Counted from the stretch's first letter, positions 1-10,696 are shown. The stretch: DNA of 48,142 nt from Lyophyllum atratum (GCA_014905825.1 JACGCN010000113.1:1-48142); one strand, 5' to 3'. Program-made: numbers and translations. The notes: generated from the letters alone by a model not told the origin.

Positions 1-559
1 CGATATCTGTCGTCATGCTTTAAAACTGCGCTAACATTGCATCCATACCAGTACATCTCAACCGCAATATGGACGAACTACAATATAGCCATGCCGATCA
101 TGGAATCCATACAGAGCTCAACGGCTCCAAAGGTAACGTGCAACTCGGAGTTCATTTGCTCAGGAAAACGCTCGACATCCAGACAATCTCGCACTCTACC
201 TCGATCTTCAGGAATGCCCAATTCAACTACCCTACAATACTGATAGGAGGACCATAGGATCTCGGATTAGCATCCGGCGAGCGGCCTATCACTTGGAACT
301 TATCCTTCGATGGATGTGAGCTGTGACTCGTATCCGCTCGCAGTCGCGTTAACGTTTCCAGCAGCCCTTCATTTCATTGACTGACAGAGCCAGATCGATT
401 CCTTCAGGACACGGAACATTTAACTACAGCGCTCGCTCAGCCACAGATTGGCGAGCGGTCGAAGCTCGAGTCAGAATCTCCCGGTGAGTATGTACCACAG
501 CTAACGGTTCGTCTCATTTCGATCTTTTCTACTTTCCACTCATTTGATCACCCGCAGAT
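1..559. other. No supported gene; region upstream of a truncated gene
   Basis: Short open frames occur at 37-257 on the plus strand, but they match no family I recognise and lack a convincing start and splice pattern. The region should hold the N-terminal half of the choice-of-anchor-B-like gene at 560-1240. I could not find its expected exons here. Confidence 0.4.
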
Positions 560-1240
560 CTTAGTCGATGACGAGAACACGACGAGACGACTCCTCTCAT
601 TGATACTAGCTATACTCATCAAGGGTAAGTTTCTTGATCTCGGTCGTCCCAGGCATGAGTCACTCAGCATGGCATTCAGATGGGTTCTTGACCCGAACAA
701 CCAGCATTACCTTCTCCTCGATGACGAGCTGGATGAGGTTAACGCAGCTGGGCTTGCCGCCGATGGCTTCCCCGTCACCTATATCTGGGACATCAGCAAC
801 CTCAAAGCGCCCGTCCTCACCGGCCATTACAAGACGAGCGTCAAGGGTATCGACCACAACCAGTACATCGCAAATGGCAGGTCCTACCAGGCGAGTCCAT
901 TCAAGTATGATGCGACATCCGCCTTCTTACAGGTTGTTTCCGCATAGTCAAACTACGGCGCTGGCCTGAGGATCTTGGACGTCAGCTCCATCCCGCTTGA
1001 CCCGACGGGTGCTGGTGTGCACGAGATTGGGTTCTTTGATATCTACCCTGAGGACGATGATGTGGAGGGTGGAGGACTAATCGACTTCGCGGGATCCTGG
1101 TCGTCGTACGGCCTATTCAAATCTGGCTGGATCTTGATCAATACGATCGAGCGTGGCGCTGTAAGTACCGCTTTTGAGCATTCGTCCGCTAATGCTGACG
1201 AGCTCGTTTGTAGTATGTTGTCAGATACACTGGCAAATAG
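560..1240 (+). CDS. Choice-of-anchor-B-like (LVIVD-repeat) protein, 5'-truncated
   Basis: This is the C-terminal part of a secreted beta-propeller-like protein of the choice-of-anchor-B type, whose biochemical role is not established. One exon ends with residues YTHQG near 624. A 44-nt intron follows, and the next exon reads NNQHYLLLDDELDE, then YIWDISNLKAPVLTGHY and IDHNQY, all typical of the family. The following intron starts with GC rather than GT (CAG|gcgagt near 890) and ends at the AG before 949. The next exon reads SNYGAGLRILD and FDIYPEDD. A last intron (about 1160-1213) leads to YVVRYTGK and a TAG at 1238-1240. The expected N-terminal half and signal peptide were not found upstream, so this is either a gene remnant or a gene with unresolved 5' exons. 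Confidence 0.65.
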
Positions 1241-1655
1241 GCTTGGGGATGGACTTTTGTATGACGATCAAGGGTGAAGATGATGGAGAAATGGCAAATT
1301 GAATAAATGTATTTTTGTAACTGAGGGATGTCAGGAGGAATAAAGAACTTGTCACAGCCATGCTGAGTGTGGAGTCGTGATTTCGGGGTAGCTAGTCGAC
1401 CCTAGACCAGGTTCAAAACAAAGCTGTAGAGTGAGGGCTCCCTCCTCATTCTCGGTTCACCCTTGTCACCGCTAGGTATGGGCGGTCGAGTCATGATACC
1501 AACATCTCCGATAGATGCCCCTCGCCAAACGAAAGTCGAAAGGAGTCGAATATTGTATTTCTCAATGAGTATGTGATAGGAATAGCCACTGGGCACGAAC
1601 TTCAAGTCCTCCATCTTCCCGATTCACTTTCCACCGGATCCAAATAACGCAATGA
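1241..1655. other. Intergenic, 3' sides of two convergent genes
   Basis: It contains the 3' flank of the truncated gene and the 3' flank of the GTPase gene. A minus-strand open frame at 1402-1614 could be a further 3' exon of the GTPase gene, but no motif supports this. I see nothing else. Confidence 0.4.
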
Positions 1656-3416
1656 TTAGCCGAATAATTTGAGAGAAGACAAATTCTTGGATCGCCCGCC
1701 CCCTTTCTGGAGCTCTTCGCTAATGCCTTCCCATTGGACGCCTCTGCCAGCATCATTCTCAACACAATCGAGCAGGATGTTGACCATATCCCATGCACCG
1801 TCACGAGTGTCCCGGTATTGGTGGACCTTGGACCCATTGTCGATCCAGGTCTTCCAGCGGGTAGCCTTCAATTCCTCTTCACGTTGTCTGCCTTCCTCAG
1901 GACTAACTCTTGCCCACTTCGTGGTCGCGAGGATAATCCTCTGGAAAGCCCCTTTCGAGCGGGAAAACGAGTAACGCAATATGCTCATAGCTTCAGGGGA
2001 CATGGAAGAGCTGCCACCACGGGAGATGTCCTGAAGGTATATAACACCACCTAGTGTGACGCCGTTGACAAATCTTCAATACTTGATTAAGCAAATCTAC
2101 TGGGATGGCCATGTAGAAACTTACGCTGACTTGAGCCACGCAGCGAACTGTCGCAACATTTCTGTATCATTCTTTCGGCGTTATCAAAACCCGGAGTGTC
2201 GACAACGATTAGACGGCGACCTGGTAGATGATGACTGCCAGGGATTGGGCAGATTACGGCATAATCGAGTTGGGTGGTACAAGAGGTTAAGTTGTGGCCG
2301 ACGGCCATGCGATTCTTACCCAGGAGGGTGTTGATGAACTGAAAGAGGGCATCACCTTGTAAATGCTAGACATTCAGACCAAATCTTGATTTGCATACCT
2401 GGCTTCTCCCGGCGCCTGTTATCCCCGCAATACTGGGATGTACGATGAGCGCTGGTAAAATCGAAGAATGAGTTGAAACGCACAGGATCACAATGTCAGT
2501 ATTCCTCAAACTCCTGGCGCCCCGTTGATTAGGCTCCGATTTTCCCAAGCAAGCAAGTACTTTCTGAACTCCTTGCCGATAATCGATATTCGATCTTGGG
2601 TCAGATTCGTCGTTTGCGGCAACGGATCCGAGGAGGGTGTTGACGACGTTCCAAGCACCGTTACGACTCGTGTCTCTGTATTGATGAACCTTGGATCCGT
2701 TGTCAACCCAGGTCTTCCAGCAGGTAGCCTGCAATTCCTGTTCACGTTTTTCGCCCACATGTGGAATAGTTTCGATTCTTTCCCATTTCGTAGTCGCGAA
2801 CATAATCCTCTGGAAAATCTCTTTGGAGCGGGAAAACGAAAGACGCAATAGGGTCATAGCCTCAGAGGAGATGGAAGAGCGGCCTCCGCAAGATATGTCG
2901 TGAAGAAATACAACACCACCAAATGTAATGCCATTACCATAACTTCAATACTTGGTTAAGAGCGCCTATGGGAGTGAACAGGGTAAAACTTACGCTGACT
3001 CGAGCCACAGAGCCAACAGGCGCAAAATTTCAGTATCTTTCTCATATCCATTATCGAAACCTGGAGTGTCGACTATAACCAGACGGCGACCTGGGAGACT
3101 CGGAAGATGGCTGCCATTGGCAGGGATTGGCTCGATGACAGTATAATCGAGCTCGGTAGTGCAAGGGGTCATTTCGTGGCCCACGACCATGCGATTTTCG
3201 CCCAGGAGGGTGTTGATGAACTGGAAAAGATACAACTTCGTATATGATTATCATTATGTCTAGATCCTGATCTGCATACCTGGCTCTTCCCTGCGCCTGT
3301 TAGACCCGTAATACTGGGATGTACGGTGAGCGCGAAACAAGATAGCCGGGCGAAGGAGCCTACAGGATCACAATGTCGGTATTCCTTAGTGTCGGAGTGC
3401 TGGTGTCCTCCTTCAT
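1656..3416 (-). CDS. Tandem P-loop GTPase (AIG1/G-domain-like), second domain degenerate
   Basis: The family is small GTP-binding proteins common in Agaricomycetes; cellular role unknown. The start ATG at 3414-3416 opens MKEDTSTPTLRNTDIVIL, then an intron, then ITGLTGAGKSQ (P-loop, about 3290-3320). Next come FINTLLGENRM, the G3 motif VDTPGFDNGYEKDTE (about 3040-3080), an intron, and the third part with HDISCGG and TTKWERI (2500-2940). The frame runs without a stop or new ATG through LGKSEPNQRGARSL into a second copy beginning RNTDIVIL. In the second copy the P-loop reads GITGAGRSQ (about 2405-2435), so the Walker A lysine is arginine. After VDTPGFDN a one-base deletion relative to copy one (near 2195) breaks the frame before TEMLRQFAAWLKSA. 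The remaining part (SRGGSSSM, TTKWARV) ends at 1656. Functional output is probably domain one plus a truncated tail. Confidence 0.75.
1656..3416 (-). repeat. Direct tandem duplication of a GTPase unit
   Basis: The segment at about 2500-3416 and the segment at about 1656-2500 have the same exon-intron layout and closely similar sequence. Both show the exon order RNTDIVIL, intron, P-loop, intron, FINTLLG...VDTPGFDN, intron, DIS...TTKW. The intron positions match, so the duplication was genomic rather than by retrocopy. Substitutions, the Lys-to-Arg change and a one-base deletion lie in the downstream copy. Confidence 0.75.
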
Positions 3417-4343
3417 CGTCGTGCGCTGCGGAGTCTGTAGTAGGCGTGAATGTGCAACACAGAGATAGCGGTTAGACCTCTATGGTCGTTGAACTGATCC
3501 AACACTGTCAGAAGTCCCAAAATATCTATGTGCAATGAATCGGCCGGAAGACGTCCTCATGCATGAGTCGTGTAAGGGCATGTGGCATCCTGGTGGCATC
3601 ATCCCAAGTTGTCGAGGTGAAGGTTGCGAATTTGGGTGCATCTGCCCGATTCTGCCGTGGCAGTGCCGCCATGTGTAATTTCTGACTCCGCGATTTCTCT
3701 GGTAACAATGCCCATCTCATGTGCATGGTTGGTGCATGGACGTCACGCACCACAGAGTTTCGTACCTCCCCGCGTCCGGTTCCCGTAACAAAGTACACTG
3801 TCGACTGACGATTGGCTAACAAACTATGGCTGAGAAGTCACACTGACGCATGCCAGCGATATCTGTTCGGGCTCCCGGTCTTTGTTGCATCACGATCACT
3901 CGAGCCTCTTCATATGTGGCGACATTGGCTCTTCTTCCAGCTCGCTGGCGGCTACATATGCTCTGTGAGTCGTTTAGAAAGAACCATTGTAGTTGTCATG
4001 ACCAAATTGAAATCGGCATGATATACTTATAGCTCTGCGAGACACTAACGTTGTGTTCTTCCTGTCAGGCTTCATTGTCAAGTTAAGATAAAGGGTGTAT
4101 ACTGCACGAGAATGCCAAGTGTGACGTCTGCCCCTGTGGTTAACAATCGCTCAGAAGCCAGAAGCCCCTGGAGCACAGTTCAGGACAAGATCGAAATCCT
4201 ATTCAGCCAACGATCCATTATATACTAAGAATACATGAGAATAACGTTAAAGATTCAAACCAGTTTAATCCTGCTGGAGCTTTTCAGCGTAAACCCAGAT
4301 TTACCCAATCATTTTGGCCTAATTTGTTCCGCGGAGGACGATT
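3417..4343. other. Intergenic, no supported gene
   Basis: This is the 5' flank of the GTPase gene and the 3' flank of the laccase gene. Open frames at 3526-3822 (minus) and 3812-4032 (plus) lack recognisable motifs, and I do not call them. Confidence 0.4.
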
Positions 4344-6686
4344 CTAGTGATCGCTCGCTGGAAGAGCATCGTAGATGGGGCAAAGGTCGTCCCAGGCAGC
4401 TGGGAACAGGATGAGCAAAGAAGCTTAGTATGACTCCCCGGATGGATCACTCACTAGGCTTAGACTGGATGGAAACGGTATCCGTGTCTTCAGCGAAGAC
4501 GACGGCCAGACCGCTGGAGAGCGAGAGAAACGTGAGTGAACTGTTGGAACTGATTACATCGAAAGAAACTTACATTTCAAGATGCCAGTCAATGTGGCTT
4601 GATCGAGTTTTCGTTACCAAGGAGCGAAGGGAACACATTTATTAACAGCTCACCAATGCAAGATCCAAGGTCCAGGATTGTCGGTAGTGAAACGGAAGGT
4701 GACATTGTCACTGGTAGCGCCTCCAATAGAGACGACGTCGCGACGGACCTGAGAAAAGAATCAGCTTCGCATTGACTGTGGCGAGGACGATATCACATAC
4801 CGGGTTTTCGTAGTTGTATACAGAGCTTCCAGCGCTTCGGATGACATCGAAGGTATGCTATGGGGATACAATGGATCAGCTATACGATCACTTGGTGAGC
4901 GGAACCAACTGAAAATCTTACCCCATGCAAATGAAACGGATGCTAACATCAAAGTTGAGCGTGAGTATGAATGCGAAGGCGACGCAGGTATGAACTCACG
5001 GGGCTGCCAACAGTTCCACCAGGAAGTGAGATTTCGATGACCTTGTTGGGTGGCAAGGCATAAACACTCCCCGCAGGAAGCAGATCCTGCGCAGTCCGAG
5101 CGCCACTGATGATCTGGAGCAAGACAGGGGCGGTCGGCGGGGCGAAGTGTGCGCCGTTGACGGTGAACTGGGCGTTTGCGAATGCGATGGCCAAGTTGAT
5201 CGATACATCGGCACCACCAGCATTGTGAGCTCCAGGGGCGCCGGGGTTGGTCAGTGGGTGCAAATTGGTCTCAAGCATCGGGTTGGAAAGCGAAGACGTC
5301 GTGGTGGGGTCGGCAACTGCAGCGCCAGAATAGCGAAGAATAGCCGAGTTGATACCGCCTGTAAAATCGACACCCTTGCCAGCATTAGGCTTCGCGCGAA
5401 CCCAGTAGTTTCCAGCAGCTTGATTGGCGGTGAGGACGAAGGAATAACGTTGGCCTGCGAAGATTTGAATGGAATCAACTGTCAAGGGAGTGACGTTAAC
5501 GCTGTCAACCTCGATGATGTTCTGTGGAGCAAACATCAGGGCCCATCCGCATTCAAAAACATATCAGGCCACATGGACGTACCAAGGTGTGTCCGTCGAT
5601 CGAGAAAGTATAGTTGGGGTCGCAAGAAATGGAGACAAGGCGGAAGCGGTAGCGCTTATCTTTCTCGACGTTGATGACGGCCAAAGGGGAAGTTGCGCCA
5701 GCGGGCGCTCTCCCAAGACCATTGATGAGAGTCGCATCAGGGGTCGGGACCAATCCAGCCGAGGGCGCTGGGACATGATACCTTGATGATCAGGTGGGGG
5801 TCAGTCAGAAGTGGAGAATTAATCATGGCGACTGACCAATCTGCGAGAGTGATAACGGTCGAATCTGCGAGATGAAATCTAAGAACTGGTGTCAAATAAC
5901 GGAGGTGAGGGAAAAGGCGAACCGTCATCAACATCGTAACTAATAAGAACTTGTTAGAAAGATGTCATGGTTCATTGGATAACGGTTCTTACAGTGATCT
6001 GTGTGGGTCGGCTGGGTCATATACCACAAACGCTCCACGGAGTCCATCACAATATTGTGTTGCTACGAAGAACGAAGTTGATGTATAGTTCAGGAAGCGA
6101 TCGATAAAATGGAACTCACACAGATGGGAATGGTACCAGAAAGTACCGGCCTGGTCCGGCACAGCAAAGTCGTAGAGGAACGAGTGTCCGGGCGCGATAG
6201 GACACTGGGTTACTCCCACAGGACCATCTGCCCAGCTGGATCCCTTCTGGAAGAATCCGTGCCAGTGCTAAGATGAGACGGTTAGATGCGGGGTTTACAC
6301 ACGCTTGGCACCTCAACGTACGATGCTAGTACTCTTCAACATGGTATTATCGGTCAAAGAGTCAATAACATTTAGTTGGAACCTGTCACCCTAGAAGCGG
6401 TGTCAGAACCGCAAAAGCGCTGCAGATAGAGGGTAAGTCACCTTATTCCCGGTGATAAGGGGTCCAGGAAATGCGACATTAGTCTCCGTGCTCCCAGCTA
6501 GGACCGCACTAAAGGTAAGTCATTTGTCAGTTATACAATAGCGTTGGCTGTTGAGAGAAAAATGTACGAGCGGGTGAAGCCATCAGGCGCGATGTCGGCG
6601 TTCAGGATGTGCAGATCGGTGACAGGACCCACCCCAGCAAAGGCCGCAGTTACGAGAGAGAACACAAAGGAAGTCGACAAGAACAT
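4344..6686 (-). CDS. Laccase (multicopper oxidase, secreted)
   Basis: It oxidises phenolic substrates with reduction of O2 to water, outside the cell. The ATG at 6684-6686 opens a signal peptide ([20 protein letters not shown]), followed by the mature start [16 protein letters not shown]. All four copper-ligand segments are present: L1 HWHGFFQ (near 6250), L2 GTFWYHSHL (near 6125), L3 HPFHLHG (near 4930) and L4 HCHIDWHLE (split by an intron, 4575-4660). The residue in the T1 axial position after L4 is Leu ([10 protein letters not shown]). The C-terminus [17 protein letters not shown] ends at TAG 4344-4346. About ten or more short introns interrupt the gene, and the spliced frame is intact. 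An in-frame ATG at 6738-6740 is possible, but it would put 18 residues before a good signal peptide. The size fits basidiomycete laccases of about 500-530 residues. Confidence 0.95.
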
Positions 6687-6730
6687 TACTGCAGTGGTCG
6701 AGACACGAAGATATTCTAGATTGAAGCAAC

Positions 6731-6756
6731 TCGACGTCAAAGCGCCCTTTTATCTG
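6731..6756 (-). promoter_or_regulatory. Laccase core promoter elements (TATA-like, GACGTC)
   Basis: Read on the minus strand, GATAAAAGGG (6745-6754) lies about 60 bp before the laccase ATG and is a plausible TATA box. The palindrome GACGTC (6733-6738) sits just downstream. The assignment rests on position and sequence only. Confidence 0.4.
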
Positions 6757-7135
6757 AGAAGCGTGAGTATCAGCCGTAAGCCAGAAAATACATCAGCCCC
6801 AAGGACTTACCTCTTCCCTTCTCACATATATCAGCGCAGTGTTGTCGAGCGGTCTCGGTAGTCCGAATGTAAGTTACACAAACTGGTACGAATAGAAATG
6901 AAGGGTCGCATTCCGACGGGGAACCGCTAAGAGAAGCAGTGCCTTGAATGTGAGGAGTCACACAGGAGTACTGGTAAGCAGAACATTCGCCGGCAGGTAA
7001 GCTCTTTCAGGCCACTCACTGATGCGGACGTTCGGCAGCGAAATGAGCGCGGGATCTATCATTCAGGTGGCAACGCCGTTGTGAGAATCGGAGTAGACTG
7101 CGCAATTTGCATGAGCTAAGAAGTAGATTCAAATG

Positions 7136-7144
7136 CATATAAGG
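7136..7144 (+). promoter_or_regulatory. TATA box of the small secreted protein gene
   Basis: CATATAAGG lies 45 bp upstream of the ATG at 7189, a usual distance for a fungal TATA element on a highly expressed gene. The rest of 6757-7188 is the divergent promoter region shared with the laccase and shows no gene. Confidence 0.45.
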
Positions 7145-7188
7145 CCGAGCGAACCTACCCATACTGTCAAGTCCCCATTTCTCTAACA

Positions 7189-7511
7189 ATGTTGTGCAAA
7201 TCTTTCTTCGCTGTCATCGCCCTTGTTGCTGCTTCTAACGCCGCGGTACGTGGTCATCTTCTCAGAGTAGACGCTATACGGTCGCTCAACGATTTGCAGA
7301 CTGTCCCCGAAGGCAACAGAGTCCTGACTGCACAGAGAGTATACCACACCGTCGTTGATACATCTCCGTTCTTGGTGGATAGAACCACAGTGGTGGTGTG
7401 GACGTAAGCAAGGAGCGACACGTCTCTTTGTCAGTGAGAACTCACCGTCATCGCAGGCAAAGCCCAAGCATTACTGCTACGTCGAGTGTAGTCATCCAGA
7501 CTCCCGCCTGA
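7189..7511 (+). CDS. Small secreted protein, 71 residues, three exons
   Basis: Function unknown. Exon 1 (7189-7245) encodes a clear signal peptide, MLCKSFFAVIALVAASNAA. Intron 1 (7246-7299, GTACGT...GCAG) and intron 2 (7404-7456, GTAAGC...GCAG) have good borders. Exon 2 (7300-7403) gives TVPEGNRVLTAQRVYHTVV and more. Exon 3 (7457-7511) gives QSPSITATSSVVIQTPA and a TGA. Exon lengths 57+104+55 total 216 nt, exactly 72 codons, which supports the model. The mature peptide is about 52 residues, rich in Thr, Val and Ser, with no cysteine, so it is not a hydrophobin or a disulfide-rich effector. It diverges from the laccase over about 500 bp. An unspliced read would give a misleading longer frame. 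Confidence 0.6.
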
Positions 7512-10500
7512 TCCCCATGTTAGTCTGGTTTGACAAAGTTACCAACCGTATCATGACTTACTTAGACGTAGTAGTGAAGAAACTCGCTGCCAATATGCTT
7601 CTGACCGAGCTTGGATCGTTATCCCCGCACGAATCTTCCGAATGTTGACTTGATAATGATACCAAAGTTTCAGACATAGATCTCTTGATCTGAGTAGAAG
7701 ATACATCAGTTTTGACGGGTTGCGATCTGTAAGGCGATCGAGGCCCGTTCCTTGATTACGCTGTGCTTGTTTCAACGTAGATCTGATACTTGCATTGTCG
7801 GACAGGACCCGCCCCGCTCAATGGCAAAGAAGTGTGGGAGCCGGCCTGTACGTGATAGCCATCCATGAACAGCCTAACCTATCTGAGACCTCGGCCCCTC
7901 ATCGTGATGAAAATCACGGAGAGAAAAGTCCAGGACAGGCGATTGCAATTTGGAATACGAGGGTAGGCGCGCTGGACACGGCGCTTGCCCTCCAGTGATG
8001 CGAAAAGGCAGGAGATACGGTCCGCACGTTGTTTTACCAGCCGCTCTGCTTAGAAAGGGAGGATAACGATAGATTATCCGGTAGACCAGAATTTCAGGTG
8101 GGATGATAGCGCGAGCAAGAGGAGTACTAGTACTGCCTGTTGTCGTAAGCCCAGCGGGACAAACACAAACAGCACGTTTTGATCTATTCCGATAAGTCGC
8201 CGAGTCCTCCTCCATGATCGATTTCAGCGCAACTCATCCATGGCCCTGAACGAATTCCCGTTCAGATATCCCCTCTACAGTATGCACGTTTATAGATCAT
8301 TAAGGAACGCTTCACACTTCGCATATCACCCGGTATACCTTTCATCTTGCGGTAAAAACTCTCGCGGCGCACACGAATTAACCATGTAGGGCTGAGCCTT
8401 TTGTGGCCGTTTGATATCCCCGACATCGTTTCCATTATTGGACGCTGGAGGTAATCTCTGCATACGACGGTGCTCCCGACGCCAAATACCCCTACGATGA
8501 AGCCCCTTACAGCACTGTACATCCAGGTAAGTGCTCAAATATTGTCTCGGATTCATTTCGTAGATGAACGCTTAGCGCATAGAACGCTTGGAACATCGAC
8601 TCGACAACATTTGTCAAACATCAGCTGCTTCTCTCGGGTCTATGGAGTCTATAAATCTCATCCTAGGACTTCGTGGAATGAAATGGTCAAGTCATTCCAG
8701 TTATGCGTCTGCGGACTCAGCTAGAGGATTCATGACATGATTTGCATAAATTCCGCAGCCTACTACGATTGCCTTGTAGGCGCTACCCGTCAGATCGTAA
8801 TCGAGTTTTAAAAATGCCATGGAGGCGCTAAAGAAACTCCTTCGGCGATCTCTATGCGACATCCGTCAGGATCTTGCAACGAGTCGAACTTACGAAAGCT
8901 TCACAACATATGCTAGCTTCCTTTGCATGTGAATCGGCTCCTGATACTACGCATCTCAGGGTTCGTGCCCATCAACGAACGGCGATATCTGTGCTGACCG
9001 ACGAGTAGGGTTCTGGCCATGGCTCCGATAACATGTTCCTCTTGGTCTGTCACATATCTCCAAGTAGAGCTCAATCCCGCTCGACTCGCTCATTACATTT
9101 CCGTATCTATCAATTATCTTTCGTATGGATGTAAGATTTCTCATTAGAGGCTTTTTCGACACTTCTCTCTCTCAGAGTAAGCCTTGATCATGATCAATAC
9201 TTATGCAGAACGCTAATTATTGACCTGATCCGACGCCCAGGCTCTGCTCAAGAGAAGCCTGGCGCATACCTACACACGCGACAATCGGCTCGTCCGTGCG
9301 TACCTGTCTTTAGGTCTATGTACATACCAGGTTGACAGCTAGGATGCCGGCCGAACCAGGATGTGCCTACGCCGCCCCGCCGTCGGCCTCTGCGATCATC
9401 GCTTAGAGAACAAAGATCACGCCAACCCAGGGGTGAGCTGCCGGCCGGGTACGAGTACCACTGACTCATCGGCCATCCTCGACGGCGGTATTTTCTGTGC
9501 CTGTATCAGATTATACGTTACTGCCTCACATGACGAAGTTCTTCGGCGGGATGGCGGTGGTACTTCAAATAATCTGTTCATGATGCGACGTGCGCTGAAA
9601 ATAGGATCGCAGCATAGAGTCGGTGCCCCGTCATCGAACTTCAACCACTGCGAGAGGATTGGAGTCAAGAATAGAGATTCAAGACATCGCAAAAGCGGGC
9701 TGTATTTTCTCTAAGGACGCTATCGACATACTTACCATCTGCGTGGAGGATTTTATTCTCGGTCTCGGCCCTGGCTAAACATGCGTCACTGCGCAGTCCC
9801 AGAGATCAACACTACAGCCGGGATACCAAACTTGTGGGCGATACGGCTGGCTATCTCAGAGGAAGAAGCGTTTAATCGCTCCCGCAGCTCGCGAAAGACT
9901 TAACCCCAGAACCGTAATCGTCTCGACTCTCACAGAAGCTCTGGTCGCGATATCCCAGAGGAAACGTGCATATCGATTGGCCGTCCAGGAAACACGATCC
10001 CTGACTGCGGACACAGATGGGGTCATGCAGATCGCAAAGTGAAATCTTCGAGAGAGACGCGCGATGTCGGAAGCATCAGTAGCGCTTTACGCTGTAATGG
10101 GAATAAGAATCAGTGCTTCGTGCTGCGGTTGCTTCAGAATTGGGTAAAGTTTGAAGGGCGTATGCGGTAGCTAAGAACCGGAAAGCTAGGCTTGCGCGAC
10201 CTCGGACGATGAGGCGGTGATACGGGGTCCATACAGCAGGGTGACTACGACGGCCGCAGAATGAGAGGACTGACTGCGCAAAGAAATCTGGAATCATAAC
10301 ATCCGTCCAATGTTATTGCTCAAATCCACCATATTGAGCAGTAAGTCTCGCAGGGCCTGTTGTACGGCTAATCTCTGTGGCAAAGGGTGACAGTAATGAA
10401 ATCCTGAAATGAACACGACACGATCCTGAGGTACACCATAGTATATACAGCCGTATGTCAGTAAAGTTTGGTCCGAGGCCCCGCTCGCCGATCCCAACAT

Positions 10501-10549
10501 TTGAGACGACAGCCTATCAAACAACGCATCAGAAGAATCACACGCTCGT
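7512..10549. other. Gene-poor segment with possible gene relics
   Basis: No recognised gene, transposase, reverse transcriptase or long terminal repeat is visible in these 3 kb. All open frames are short and match no family I know. Three places look coding-like but isolated: plus strand 8463-8528 (reads YDGAPDAKYPYDEAPYSTVH before a GTAAGT), minus strand about 9330-9430, and minus strand about 9790-10080, where two overlapping frames are open (see findings). The segment may be decayed gene or transposon sequence. Confidence 0.4.
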
Positions 10550-10596
10550 CTTTGGCAACTTTTGGTACTTTTAAAAGTTCCAAAAGTCGCCAAAAG
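10550..10596. repeat. Inverted repeat (hairpin) 1
   Basis: Left arm 10550-10572 and right arm 10573-10596 are reverse complements with two mismatches and one gap, meeting at a central actttt/aaaagt with no loop. The arms are built from the recurring octamer CAACTTTT/AAAAGTTG-like units. Confidence 0.8.
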
Positions 10597-10608
10597 CTGT
10601 TTATCCTC

Positions 10609-10680
10609 GCTACTTTCAAAAGCAATGGTGGGTTGCTTGTGAAAGTTGATTTCAGGTTTTGAACAACTTTTGAAAGTAGC
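10609..10680. repeat. Inverted repeat 2 (14-nt exact arms)
   Basis: GCTACTTTCAAAAG at 10609-10622 is exactly complementary to CTTTTGAAAGTAGC at 10667-10680, so this region can pair across the gap between hairpins 1 and 3. Confidence 0.7.
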
Positions 10681-10696
10681 AAAAGTTGCTCAAAAC
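10656..10696. repeat. Inverted repeat (hairpin) 3
   Basis: Arms GTTTTGAACAACTTTT (10656-10671) and AAAAGTTGCTCAAAAC (10681-10696) pair with one mismatch around a 9-nt loop. It shares the AACTTTTG/CAAAAGTT core with hairpin 1. Confidence 0.8.

Noticed and set aside
690..700. Frameshift in the choice-of-anchor-B-like gene
   Set aside because: Using a 44-nt intron that ends at the CAG before 669 restores one continuous frame, so no indel is needed.
1669..2054. Plus-strand open frames over the GTPase gene
   Set aside because: They are antisense to conserved GTPase exons and have mirrored, non-family composition.
2506..2760. Separate second GTPase gene with its own start
   Set aside because: No ATG precedes RNTDIVIL of the second unit; the reading frame continues from the first unit without a stop.
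7512..10549. Transposon body in the gene-poor segment
   Set aside because: I saw no reverse transcriptase, integrase, transposase or long terminal repeat motifs in any frame.
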